Positions 8,168 to 16,489 of a DNA stretch of 64,000 bases are shown in pieces. The position numbers and the translations under genes were made by a program. Below the pieces are notes generated by a model. It was not told the DNA's origin. It saw nothing but the letters and a program-made list of their open reading frames with translations, and searched no databases. Position 1 is the stretch's first letter. Each line of letters begins with the position of its first letter. The stretch comes from DAINRZ01 sp964634885 (GTDB taxonomy: Bacteria > Bacteroidota > Ignavibacteria > Kapaibacteriales > UBA2268), in contig CAZWLN010000008.1 in assembly GCA_964634885.1 (NCBI GenBank), positions 62,001-126,000 of the forward strand, given 5' to 3'.

Positions 8168-9022
8168 TTAAAAATCCATCGATATATCCGAACTCTTGTA
8201 ACTGTGAGTCAAAGCGCCCACAGACACTGCATCTATTCCAGTCTTTACATATTCTTCCAATGTCTCGAGTGTAATGCCTCCCGAAGCTTCAATGAAAATC
8301 TCGCTGCCGTTTGGCTGGCTCTTGATGAACTGTACCGCGTTCCTTACTTCTTTGGGGGACATGTTGTCGAGCAGTATGCCTTCGACACCAGCTTCAATCC
8401 CTTCTTTGATTTGTTCGAGGTTTTCGGCTTCAATCTCGATGGGCAGTCCGTATTTCATTGCTTTGATCATTTCCACTGCTTTTGTAATGCCTCCGGCAGC
8501 GATGATATGGTTGTCCTTTATTAAGATGCCCGAGGAGAGATTGAGCCTGTGATTAAAGCCGCCTGCAACAGCTACGGCGAATTTCTCGAAGAACCTCAGT
8601 CCGGGAGTTGTTTTCCTGGTGTCGAGTATCATCACCTTGTAAGGCCTGGCAATGTCCACATATTGCTTTGTCAGTGTAGCAATGCCGCAGGTCCTCTGAA
8701 GCAGGTTCAGCAGCACTCTCTCCCTGGTGAGTATCTTGTCTGCTGCTCCGGTGATTGAAGCCAGTACCCCGCCTTTTTCAACGACGATGCCGTCGTCGAA
8801 GTGAACGTCCACTTCGAAAGAATCCTTGAAGAAGTGGTCGATTATCTGCTGGCCGGCGAACACAAGGCGTTCCTTTGCCACTATCTTTGCAGTGATCCTT
8901 TTGGGAAATTCAAAGATGGGACTGGTTGTTACGTCACCCTGTGGGGCGTCTTCAAGTAAAAATTCCTCGATTTTTTTCTTGATGTAAAACTCGGGTATTC
9001 TCAATTGTAATGGGTATTTCAT
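8168..9022 (-). CDS. nadC: Nicotinate-nucleotide pyrophosphorylase (carboxylating)
   Basis: NadC (quinolinate phosphoribosyltransferase) converts quinolinate and PRPP to nicotinate mononucleotide, CO2 and pyrophosphate. The 284-residue protein shows EDAPQGDVTT near the N-terminus, LNLLQRTCGIATLT, LDTRKTTPGLR, EIEAENLEQI, LLDNMSP and EASGGI, which are the phosphate- and quinolinate-binding motifs of the family. Its ATG overlaps the nadA TGA by four bases (ATGA), and nadB follows after one base. This tight nadA-nadC-nadB order makes the assignment secure. Confidence 0.97.
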   Translation of the reverse strand: MKYPLQLRIPEFYIKKKIEEFLLEDAPQGDVTTSPIFEFPKRITAKIVAKERLVFAGQQIIDHFFKDSFEVDVHFDDGIVVEKGGVLASITGAADKILTRERVLLNLLQRTCGIATLTKQYVDIARPYKVMILDTRKTTPGLRFFEKFAVAVAGGFNHRLNLSSGILIKDNHIIAAGGITKAVEMIKAMKYGLPIEIEAENLEQIKEGIEAGVEGILLDNMSPKEVRNAVQFIKSQPNGSEIFIEASGGITLETLEEYVKTGIDAVSVGALTHSYKSSDISMDF

Positions 9023-9960
9023 TTGCTTAACTCCAGCATTCTTTCTATCGGAACGGCTGCCCTGCGGATTGTCTCCTCAGGCAGTATTATTTCATGTGTT
9101 AATGTTTCGAGGGAACGGATCATTTTGTCGATGGTGTTGAGCCTCATGTGGGGGCAGAGGTTACAACTGCAGCCTTCGAGCGACGGTACGGGGTAGAATT
9201 GTTTACCCGGGGCCTGTTTTTTCATCTCGTGGATGATGCCCGGCTCAGTGGCGATGATGAACTCTCCGGCTTGTGACCGGACGGCATAATCGATGATGGT
9301 TTTGGTGGAGCCGATGAAGTCGGCGTAATCAAGTATATTCTGCCTGCATTCCGGGTGCGCGAGTACCGGCGCATTGCGATTTTCCCTCATCAGGACAATC
9401 AGTTCCTGCTCGGAGAATACTTCATGAACCTGGCATGAGCCGTCCCACAGTTCCATTTTCCTTCCTGTCTTCTTCATGACATGTGCTCCGAGGTACTTGT
9501 CGGGAGCGAAGCATATCTTTGCACTTTCGGGAAGGGAAGCCACGATTTTCTCGGCGTTGGAGGAAGTGCATATGATGTCGGACATTGCCTTGACGTCGGC
9601 GGAGCAGTTGATGTACGAGATGACGGTGTGGTGGGGATGGGCTTCGACCCACTCCCTGAATTTGTCTGCCGGGGCGCTGTCGGCCAAAGAGCAGCCTGCC
9701 TCCGGGTCGGGTATGAGAACCGTCTTCGACGGATTCAAAATCTTTGCTGTCTCAGCCATGAAATGTACGCCGCAGAACAGGATGACGTCTGCGTCGGTCC
9801 GTTTTGCCTGTTGAGCAAGCGCCAGCGAGTCGCCAAGGAAATCTGCCACGTCCTGAATGTTTTCATCCTGGTAATAGTGGGCCAGGATGACGGCATTGCG
9901 CTGTTTCTTCAGCCTGTCGAGCTTCTCAATCTTTTCAGCCAGTTCGCTTTCTTCAATCAT
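9019..9960 (-). CDS. nadA: Quinolinate synthase A
   Basis: NadA condenses iminoaspartate with dihydroxyacetone phosphate to quinolinate, using a [4Fe-4S] cluster. The 313-residue sequence has AHYYQDENIQDVADFLGDS, CGVHFMAETAKILNP, YINCSADVKA, HPECRQNI and a C-terminal CSCNLCPHM segment; the conserved cysteines in the last three are the expected cluster ligands. It is the first gene of the nadACB operon. An ACACGT-N6-ACGTGT inverted repeat lies about 40-55 bp upstream of the start and could be the site of a regulator. Confidence 0.97.
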   Translation of the reverse strand: MIEESELAEKIEKLDRLKKQRNAVILAHYYQDENIQDVADFLGDSLALAQQAKRTDADVILFCGVHFMAETAKILNPSKTVLIPDPEAGCSLADSAPADKFREWVEAHPHHTVISYINCSADVKAMSDIICTSSNAEKIVASLPESAKICFAPDKYLGAHVMKKTGRKMELWDGSCQVHEVFSEQELIVLMRENRNAPVLAHPECRQNILDYADFIGSTKTIIDYAVRSQAGEFIIATEPGIIHEMKKQAPGKQFYPVPSLEGCSCNLCPHMRLNTIDKMIRSLETLTHEIILPEETIRRAAVPIERMLELSK

Positions 9961-9980
9961 ATCTATTCTATATTGCCGTT

Positions 9981-10022
9981 AAACAAAATTTACTTTTACA
10001 CGTTTCACCACGTGTTTTGTTT
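9981..10022 (-). promoter_or_regulatory. Inverted repeat upstream of nadA, possible operator
   Basis: ACACGT at 9998-10003 and ACGTGT at 10010-10015 form a perfect inverted repeat with a 6-bp spacer. Outer arms AAACAAAA (9981-9988) and TTTTGTTT (10015-10022) are also complementary. The position 38-55 bp upstream of nadA suits a transcriptional operator. The regulator is not identifiable here. Confidence 0.35.
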
Positions 10023-10359
10023 TCACAAACGATAAATTATTAAATATTATTAATTTAACAAAATTGTTTATAAATATTAATCTGCAAAAAAATAGATTAG
10101 TGGAATAAGAACTTTGTTAACAGATATAATAGAAATATTAACCTATTATTATCAATGATTTGTAAAAAAGAAAAATTTTCGTTATTATTGTTAGTAGGTT
10201 ATATCCTGATAATGACATCAATAAATTATGCTAAATACAATGGAAAAAAAGGATAATGGAGACAAAAACAAACCGAAAAAAACAAATTTGTAAACTAATG
10301 AGCATAGAATTTATATTTAATGCTTAATAATACTCTTTTTAAAAATGGAATGTAAAATG
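10023..10359. other. AT-rich gene-free spacer between nadA and hicA
   Basis: This stretch between divergent operons is extremely AT-rich and contains no credible coding frame or RNA gene that I can recognise. It probably contains promoters for both directions, but no single convincing -35/-10 pair could be picked. Confidence 0.6.
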
Positions 10360-10375
10360 ATACTATATATAGTAT
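10360..10375. promoter_or_regulatory. 16-bp perfect palindrome, candidate TA operator
   Basis: ATACTATATATAGTAT is a perfect 16-bp palindrome centred about 41 bp upstream of the ATG of the hicA-like gene. Toxin-antitoxin operons are commonly autoregulated by antitoxin binding to a palindrome at this position, and the antitoxin here carries a ribbon-helix-helix-like segment. AT-rich DNA produces palindromes more readily, which limits confidence. Confidence 0.5.
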
Positions 10376-10408
10376 TTTTATAATAAAATATTTACTTTTT
10401 TGTCTATT

Positions 10409-10708
10409 ATGTCGAGAATTGAAAAAATATTAGAAAGATGGAGTAATTCGAAACAAGAGGCATTGATTGACGAGGTATACAAAATACTGGACCATTATTT
10501 CTCCGGGAATTGGTACAAAACCGGAAAGGGGGGTTCACATAATATCAGGGTACAAAGCGATTTACTCAAAGGCAAAAATGACTTCGGAGTTGACGGTGAC
10601 TTTACTATTCCTGTTAAAGGCAGGCTTGTAAAGTACTATTATTTAAGAAATATATTAAAAGCTATTGAAATTATTGAAGAAGAAGAGGATGAAAATGAAG
10701 AGTATTGA
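10409..10708 (+). CDS. HicA-like mRNA interferase toxin
   Basis: This 99-residue protein has the small HicA layout: an N-terminal helix, then GKGGSHNIRV containing the GSH motif whose histidine is the catalytic residue in HicA toxins, and a C-terminal helix (YYLRNILKAIEIIEE). HicA folds as a small double-stranded-RNA-binding-like domain that cleaves mRNA. I chose ATG 10409, because the alternative TTG at 10400 adds only three residues and no clear ribosome site supports it. The antitoxin gene overlaps its 3' end by 14 bases. The acidic tail EEEEDENEEY is unusual for a toxin. Composition is much more AT-rich than neighbouring genes, which suggests horizontal acquisition. Confidence 0.75.
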   Translation: MSRIEKILERWSNSKQEALIDEVYKILDHYFSGNWYKTGKGGSHNIRVQSDLLKGKNDFGVDGDFTIPVKGRLVKYYYLRNILKAIEIIEEEEDENEEY

Positions 10709-11183
10709 TGATTATATGAAAATTAATTACTCTATTGAGATTACTAAAATACCTGAGGAAGAGGGTGGAGGGTACTCAGCAAGTATTCCTATGCTGGGTA
10801 AATTTGCTTTTATTGCAGATGGTGACACAATCAATCAAGCCATCGGTAATCTTAATAAGATAAAGAAAGAAATCTTTGCTGAGTATATCGCAAAAGGTAT
10901 TATTATTCCTGAACCTTCAACCAAAGAACTTGAAAAAGAAGAATATAGTGGGAAACTGCAGTTGAGAATACCGAAGACATTACATAAAAGATTATCGGAT
11001 GAAGCGTCCAAAGAAGGCATAAGCCTGAATCAATATTTAAATTATCTGCTTACTGCCAATTTTGAGAGAAATATTAAAATGCATGCAAATACAAAGAAAA
11101 GTATGTATTATTATGATGATAAAGATTATAAAGATGAATCCAATTTATCTATGACAAAAACTTTGAAATTATCAGCAGGTTGA
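10695..11183 (+). CDS. HicB-like antitoxin with RHH domain and C-terminal extension
   Basis: The 162-residue product has an N-terminal HicB fold (EITKIPEEEGGGYSASIP, GKFAFIADGDTINQAIGNL, about residues 10-60) that would bind and inhibit HicA. A ribbon-helix-helix-like segment follows (LQLRIPKTLHKRLSDEAS, then GISLNQYLNYLL) and would bind the operator. After it comes an extra tail of about 38 residues, rich in Tyr, Lys and Asp (KSMYYYDDKDYKDESN), which ordinary HicB proteins lack. In TAC systems such a tail is the chaperone-addiction segment recognised by the SecB-like partner. Start choice is ambiguous between ATG 10689 and ATG 10695. The next gene begins two bases after its stop. Confidence 0.78.
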   Translation: MKSIDDYMKINYSIEITKIPEEEGGGYSASIPMLGKFAFIADGDTINQAIGNLNKIKKEIFAEYIAKGIIIPEPSTKELEKEEYSGKLQLRIPKTLHKRLSDEASKEGISLNQYLNYLLTANFERNIKMHANTKKSMYYYDDKDYKDESNLSMTKTLKLSAG

Positions 11184-11185
11184 TT

Positions 11186-11629
11186 ATGAAATCAAAAATG
11201 AATAATAACATAAAAAAGAATTTTAAATTACTACCAGATGAATATCGTAAAATACTCGATAAGATTGAATTATTAGATTTGAATCTGATAAAAACTGATG
11301 CATCATGCGATAAATCAATAGTAACCGGTTCAAAAATTAATGTTAAAACTAAATTTAATTCAGAGTATAAAGTCTTAGATGAGAATATTACTGTAATTTG
11401 TAATTACAACCTTAAGGCAACAACAGCCAATAATAAAACCCTTTTAAACATTAATGCGAAATATGAAATAGTATTCAATAATACTGCAGGATTCAATGAT
11501 GACTTTTTTGAAATATATAGTGAAATCTCATTGCCGGTTATATTATGGCCATTTTTCAGAGAGTTAGTATATTCTATTTCTTCCAGAATGAATATCCATC
11601 CTTTGGTTCTTCCTATGATAAAAAGATAA
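11186..11629 (+). CDS. SecB-like chaperone of a toxin-antitoxin-chaperone module
   Basis: This 147-residue protein has the SecB fold signature at its C-terminus: an SLPVILWPFFRELVYSISSR stretch followed by MNIHPLVLPMIKR, matching the helix-plus-proline tail of SecB and SecB-like proteins. The N-terminal half is beta-rich, as expected. A TTG at 11180 also opens the frame, but ATG 11186 is a better start. General secretion SecB is rare outside Proteobacteria, and solitary SecB-like genes directly behind an antitoxin gene are the hallmark of TAC systems, known best from M. tuberculosis HigBA-SecB. It probably protects the HicB-like antitoxin from aggregation or proteolysis through its C-terminal tail. 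Confidence 0.8.
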   Translation: MKSKMNNNIKKNFKLLPDEYRKILDKIELLDLNLIKTDASCDKSIVTGSKINVKTKFNSEYKVLDENITVICNYNLKATTANNKTLLNINAKYEIVFNNTAGFNDDFFEIYSEISLPVILWPFFRELVYSISSRMNIHPLVLPMIKR

Positions 11630-11832
11630 TTTTGCATGTATGAACTTATTTCACTTTTGAAATAGGAATCTTTTCCTCCAATCAGCCCTTGGCAGATTGA
11701 GTAAGTATTCACAGCTGTTAAACCCTTTGAAAAACCCTTCCCGGCTGCGTTTGCAACCCGTGTTCAAACAAACTTATTATTAAGTAGCGCCTTTCTTACT
11801 TGTCGCTTCAAACTCCCCATGCCGTACGGCCA

Positions 11833-13035
11833 TTAAAAAGCCGACACTATGCCGCAACTGACTTTGAGGAACTTTTTGCTGTCTTCTGTGAAATTGTAAA
11901 CAGCTTCACACACAAGCCTGATGTTCCTCCTGAGGAGGTATCCGCCGTAGAGGCCTGCTGCTTTGTAGTCGAGTTCTTTCATATCTGACTTCGTCCAGTT
12001 AAATATCCCGCCCATATACCAGGTGCTTTTGTCGCCCTGGGGAGTAAAGATGAGTTCAGCAAGCGCCCCGTCTGTTTTAATGTCATTTTCAGGGGCAATG
12101 TGTTCTTCGCTCAGGAAAACGTGTTTGTCTTTACGCATCAAGTATTGCAGGTTCAATTCGAATATATCCGAAAAGCTCAATGTAAGGTCCGGGCCGTAAA
12201 CCTGTATCTCATTGGTTACCTCGGAGCCAGTGCCGTTCTTCAGTAACTCCTGGCCATAGTACCCGAACAGCCCGATTCTCAGGAACTCGCCAATGTCCTG
12301 GGAAACCCTGCCGGCGACATTCTTGTATTTGTCGCTGTCGAACAGGAAATTGTCTTCCTCAGCAGGATTCAAGCCGTTGCCGTTAACCAGCTCGAAAGCC
12401 AGGTCCAGTCCGAAATCAAAACCGTATGTAAGCATGACGCCCCTGTCGTACGTGAGTCCGCTTCTTGAAAGGCCCGGCCTCTTCCTGTAAATCTCATAGT
12501 CTTCGAGTGAAAGCCTCAGCTCTCTTTTGAATAATGGATCACAAACCTGGAACTGGCCGAGGTAAATGTCAAGGTCGGAACCGAAAACGTTGTTAAACAT
12601 CAGGAAAGCGTCTTCGAGTCCGGTGATGTTACCCTGCTCGCTCATGTAGAAGTATAAGTAATATGAGATGCCGGATGTAATGGAGCCTCCGGAAAGGAGC
12701 TTGATGCCCCATGGTGAGCCGAAGTCTGCCTGCTCTTCGTTGGCGTTATTATAGCTAACATGGCCTTCTAACCTGATTGCCAGCGGCAGTTCCCTGAGCA
12801 GGCTGAGGTCGTCGTCGCCTGTTTCGAGAAAATACCTTGAGGCGTCCTGGTCGTTGAGGACAAATCCGTTCCCGGCGAATTCATCTCCGTATTTCTTAAG
12901 CTTTGGAGCAGGTGAATGGCAGGTCTGGCAGGAAAGTTTGTACTTCCTGGCAAATGCGGGGATTGAGTATAATGATTCGCCGGCGGCAATGAAAACCGTC
13001 GCTGCGATCATTGAAAAAACAAGTAGTCTTTTCAT
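11833..13035 (-). CDS. Outer-membrane beta-barrel protein with one N-terminal haem c site
   Basis: The 400-residue protein starts with a signal peptide (about residues 1-28), followed at once by one CXXCH haem-binding motif in KLSCQTCHSPAP. The rest is alternating beta sequence typical of a porin-like barrel, ending LKVSCGIVSAF with a terminal phenylalanine suited to BAM recognition. It lies 23 bp downstream of a multihaem cytochrome gene on the same strand. The pairing of a periplasmic multihaem cytochrome with a haem-bearing barrel suggests electron transfer across or at the outer membrane, but the partner redox reaction is not visible. GGAGA precedes the ATG. Confidence 0.75.
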   Translation of the reverse strand: MKRLLVFSMIAATVFIAAGESLYSIPAFARKYKLSCQTCHSPAPKLKKYGDEFAGNGFVLNDQDASRYFLETGDDDLSLLRELPLAIRLEGHVSYNNANEEQADFGSPWGIKLLSGGSITSGISYYLYFYMSEQGNITGLEDAFLMFNNVFGSDLDIYLGQFQVCDPLFKRELRLSLEDYEIYRKRPGLSRSGLTYDRGVMLTYGFDFGLDLAFELVNGNGLNPAEEDNFLFDSDKYKNVAGRVSQDIGEFLRIGLFGYYGQELLKNGTGSEVTNEIQVYGPDLTLSFSDIFELNLQYLMRKDKHVFLSEEHIAPENDIKTDGALAELIFTPQGDKSTWYMGGIFNWTKSDMKELDYKAAGLYGGYLLRRNIRLVCEAVYNFTEDSKKFLKVSCGIVSAF

Positions 13036-13058
13036 GGCGTCTCCGTATTTATTTATGT

Positions 13059-14408
13059 CTAATCGATTATTGTAATAGTAGTAAAATGTTCATTGACTTT
13101 CTGTATCTCCGACTCTTCTGCGGGTACTTTCAGGAACTCGGCTACAGGCTTGACCAGGAGCTGGTAATTCAACTCGGCATAAATTTTAAGTTTTCCTGCT
13201 GCAATCTTATCGGGAATTACAAAAGTACATGTTTCAATCTTCGTCTCTCTTGGCCCAATCCGGTAATCCACTCCCTGGGAAGCTGTGTTCCACTGTTGAA
13301 TTGTCATCCTGCCCTGCGGATCGAAATACGGCATCCTGAAAATCCTGTCGCCGATGGGAATGCCGTCTCTCTGGACTCCGGGGAAATTCGGGTCGTTCAG
13401 GGCAATGCCCATATCCTGGTATGCAAGTACATTACTGCCGATGGTGTATTCTTCTCCCTGGAAGCCTTTTTTGTCAACGGGGATATGGTAAATATTGCCT
13501 TTGGAATCGACAGCGTAAACATGCATCCATACTATCCTGTCCTCGACCGAACCGGTTGGGAATTTGTGGCCAGTTTTCTGGTTGAAAAGCACAACTGTCA
13601 GTTTGATCTTATCACCCGGTTCCGCTTCATTAACATCAGGATGTATTCTCAGTTCGATTGTGCCCCTGACCTTGCCCGGATCATGGGCGCCGTGGAAGAG
13701 GTGCTGCCTGGTGTTGGGGTATATGCCGCCCAGTTGTGAGGTCCTTGACTGGCCCTTGGGCATGTGGCAGTCCTGGCACTGGACGCCCTCTTTTGAATAG
13801 GGGCCTTCTTTCCATTCGAGATGGGTTGACTTCACCCATATACCGTATGGGTCCTTTTCGTTGTGGCAAATGCCGCAGAAATCTCCGCTTTTGTGGAGGT
13901 CGCTGACGATGATCTTGTGGTTGGGAGACTCGATGTCGCCTTTTCTCGATGTGTACTTATTATTGCCCGGATTCATGATGTAGTTGAAGTTGAAAGGTGT
14001 GTCACCCTCAAAGCCGGTAATGCTGTGGCAGACATCGCATGAAACGGATTCGTTGGCGCGCGATTTTTTGTCGGGCCGGGGAGGCGGTACGTCTCCGGCA
14101 ACAAAAGCAATCGGTGTGTGGCAGCCATTGCAGCCGGCCTTTACTTCGGCTACTTTCGTGTCCTTCTCTGCGTGTGGTACAGCCAGGCTGAAGTATTCGA
14201 TTTCATCCCAGTGGTGGGTGTAGGCCTGGGACATCATGGCCTGCTGCCACTGCCGGTAGAAGTCCATATGGCATGTTGTTCCGCAATACTGCGGCGTCTG
14301 GAAACGGTCATAGCTGATGGAACCTTCTCCGGACTTGCCTTCTCCTAATAAAAGAAATGAAGTGATTAGTAATGCAGACGACAGGATCAGAACTATTTTT
14401 GAAAACAT
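13059..14408 (-). CDS. Multihaem c-type cytochrome, cytochrome c554-like
   Basis: This is a periplasmic c-type cytochrome of about 449 residues. An N-terminal hydrophobic segment serves as signal or anchor. Four classical CXXCH motifs occur in order (CNGCH, CDVCH, CGICH, CQDCH), preceded by a CGTTCH, that is CX3CH, which may bind a fifth haem. The spacing resembles cytochrome c554-type domains. After the haem region comes a roughly 200-residue beta-rich domain (EPGDKIKLTVVLFNQKTGHK). ATG 14408 is chosen over 14432 because GGAG lies 9 bases upstream of it. Together with the downstream haem-barrel gene it forms a two-gene operon, probably for extracellular or periplasmic electron transfer. Confidence 0.82.
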   Translation of the reverse strand: MFSKIVLILSSALLITSFLLLGEGKSGEGSISYDRFQTPQYCGTTCHMDFYRQWQQAMMSQAYTHHWDEIEYFSLAVPHAEKDTKVAEVKAGCNGCHTPIAFVAGDVPPPRPDKKSRANESVSCDVCHSITGFEGDTPFNFNYIMNPGNNKYTSRKGDIESPNHKIIVSDLHKSGDFCGICHNEKDPYGIWVKSTHLEWKEGPYSKEGVQCQDCHMPKGQSRTSQLGGIYPNTRQHLFHGAHDPGKVRGTIELRIHPDVNEAEPGDKIKLTVVLFNQKTGHKFPTGSVEDRIVWMHVYAVDSKGNIYHIPVDKKGFQGEEYTIGSNVLAYQDMGIALNDPNFPGVQRDGIPIGDRIFRMPYFDPQGRMTIQQWNTASQGVDYRIGPRETKIETCTFVIPDKIAAGKLKIYAELNYQLLVKPVAEFLKVPAEESEIQKVNEHFTTITIID

Positions 14409-14432
14409 AAACAACTCCAGAATTATTTTCAA

Positions 14433-14962
14433 AAATTCGCTTTATTCTTACTATAAGTTAGTTATTTGATTTAAGATAAGCAAAAATAAAAAATTGATAT
14501 TAATTAGCGAGTGGCTATTTTTTCCTGATAATAAACCGGGAAAAAGCCCCTTATCTTGAAATAATTCATTATTCAATACTTTTATTATTGCAGGGTATAT
14601 GGACAGGAATGCCCTCCCCAAAAGCGGGTTGCCCATTGCTGACTTGAAGGTAAATTCCCGGTTCAAATAAACTATTAACGATTATCTGTTGAGCGTCTGC
14701 GGCAACTACCAGTAAACCATGTCAATACCGGCAAGCCCTGATTGATAATTACAAAAATAAACCTCAGATAGGGCTTTGGTAAAATAATTTGTGAAGATTT
14801 GTCAATTGCTACCGATAAAACAATCATGTTTTTTGAAAGTATTTGGTTAAAACAAATGAGTATTCGGGTAAATACTAATAAACAAAGGAGTTAACTGATA
14901 TAACACTTGGCACAGTATTTGAACAAATTGTATTGTTTTTATTAATATTAGAGGGTTAAAAT
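14433..14962. other. Intergenic region between divergent cytochrome and porin genes
   Basis: About 530 bp without a convincing gene. A 71-codon frame on the minus strand lacks a start context and family resemblance. AGTATT-N6-AATACT at 14859-14876 is a small inverted repeat about 90 bp upstream of the porin start, possibly an operator, but short palindromes are common in AT-rich DNA. Confidence 0.5.
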
Positions 14963-16285
14963 ATGAAAATTTCACGAATTACCACTGTATGCATCCTTTT
15001 TGCAGCATTCTTTCTCAGTGTCAATCTTTATGGCCAGAAAGAAACCACTACACAGGAATTCGGCATCAAGTTTTCGGGATTCGTTAAAACAGATTTTGCT
15101 TTCGATACGAGACAGTGCGAGACAATCAGGGAAGATCACTTCCTGTTATATCCCAAAAATGAATCATTCGATTTGAACGGAGAAGATATTAACGATGCTC
15201 CGAGTTTCAATATTCTTTCCATCCAGACAAGGCTTACCGGAAAAATTACCGGGCCTGATTTCCTTGGAGCAAAGACATCGGGCGTAATTGAAGGCGCCTT
15301 TTTCGGATCGGCCGAAGGCAACATCAACACTTTCCGTATGAGGCACGCCTTCCTGAAATTGGACTGGGAGAGCACCCACCTGTTGGTAGGCCAGTACTGG
15401 CACCCGATGTTCATCGAAGATAACTTCCCGGGGGTAGTCTCTTTCAATACCGGTGTCCCATTCCAGCCTTTTTCCCGGAATCCACAGGTCAGGCTGACAC
15501 AGAATCTCGGTTTTCTTGATGTCATCCTTGCTGCCTGCAGCCAGAGGGACTTCCAAAGCATGGCTCCGGTACAGGATGCTACTACTCTGAAATCCGTTCC
15601 AACCGGCACGAGCGAAGCTGCAAGGGACGGTGTGATTCCCGACCTTAACCTGTTTTTCAAAATGAAGTTCGGTACTCACATGATTGGTTTCGGAGGCGAG
15701 TACAAGTCCCTCAAACCCAGGACCAGTTATAAATACAATGCCGACACAACTTACAAGATGGACAATCTTGTCAATAGCTTTGCTGCCGAAGCATTTGCAA
15801 AACTTGTATTCGGTGATTTCAGTGTTAAGCTGGAAGGCGTCTATGGCCAGAATCTGACTAATATGATGATGCTTGGTGGTTACACTGTTAAAACAAGGGA
15901 TCTGAAAAACGGCATCGAAGAATATACACCCACAAACATTATGTCAGCCTGGTGCGAACTGGCCTACGGTACCGACGTTGAAGTTGCAGTCTTCGGAGGC
16001 TACACAAAGAATATGGGAACGGCGGATCCTGTCATCACGAGCCTTACCAGTTCAGATTATTACGGCAGGGGATACAACATCGAGAGTGTAATCAGGGTAG
16101 CCCCAAGAATCATCTGGACAGTCGGTAAAGTGAAATTTGCCGGGGAGGTGGAATACACTCAGGCCGCTTATTCTACTTCGAATACGGTCACGGATCCGAA
16201 TTTCTTTGATGAAAAATTGGTAATACAGGACACAAAGAATGTATCAAATATAAGGGTATTGCTTGCAGGTTATTTGTTCTTCTAA
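14963..16285 (+). CDS. Outer-membrane porin-like protein
   Basis: A 440-residue exported beta-barrel protein. The signal peptide covers about residues 1-24, ending NLYGQ. The mature part opens with FGIKFSGFVKTDFAFDTRQ and alternates amphipathic strands with loops to a C-terminal LLAGYLFF, the aromatic end expected of BAM substrates. The pattern resembles large porins of the DcaP or phosphate-selective type, but no substrate can be assigned. GAGGG sits upstream of the ATG and a clear terminator follows. It is monocistronic. Confidence 0.8.
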   Translation: MKISRITTVCILFAAFFLSVNLYGQKETTTQEFGIKFSGFVKTDFAFDTRQCETIREDHFLLYPKNESFDLNGEDINDAPSFNILSIQTRLTGKITGPDFLGAKTSGVIEGAFFGSAEGNINTFRMRHAFLKLDWESTHLLVGQYWHPMFIEDNFPGVVSFNTGVPFQPFSRNPQVRLTQNLGFLDVILAACSQRDFQSMAPVQDATTLKSVPTGTSEAARDGVIPDLNLFFKMKFGTHMIGFGGEYKSLKPRTSYKYNADTTYKMDNLVNSFAAEAFAKLVFGDFSVKLEGVYGQNLTNMMMLGGYTVKTRDLKNGIEEYTPTNIMSAWCELAYGTDVEVAVFGGYTKNMGTADPVITSLTSSDYYGRGYNIESVIRVAPRIIWTVGKVKFAGEVEYTQAAYSTSNTVTDPNFFDEKLVIQDTKNVSNIRVLLAGYLFF

Positions 16286-16313
16286 AGAATAATATGAATT
16301 AGAAATAAAGACG

Positions 16314-16345
16314 AGGCTCCACTTTTTTACAGCGGAGCCTTTTCT
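16314..16345 (+). terminator. Rho-independent terminator after porin gene
   Basis: AGGCTCC (16314-16320) pairs perfectly with GGAGCCT (16334-16340), followed by TTTTC. It lies 29 bp after the porin stop. Confidence 0.75.
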
Positions 16346-16489
16346 TTATTATCAGGGTTTAAAATAGTGTTATTAAAACTGTTAATTATTCTGGTATAAA
16401 AAAATGATTCGGAAGAAAATTGCAGCCAGGCTCATGGGAATATTTATTGCAAGTTCTCATAATATTAACTATTTGGGATGAGGTAAAAA

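Noticed and set aside
8039..8758. Plus-strand frames opposite nadB and nadC
   Set aside because: They are antisense shadows of well-conserved genes and show no independent family signature.
9961..10100. NAD-related riboswitch upstream of nadA
   Set aside because: No conserved riboswitch core could be recognised; only a short inverted repeat is visible.
14451..14666. 71-codon minus-strand frame in the cytochrome-porin gap
   Set aside because: No ribosome site, no family resemblance, and composition like its intergenic surroundings.
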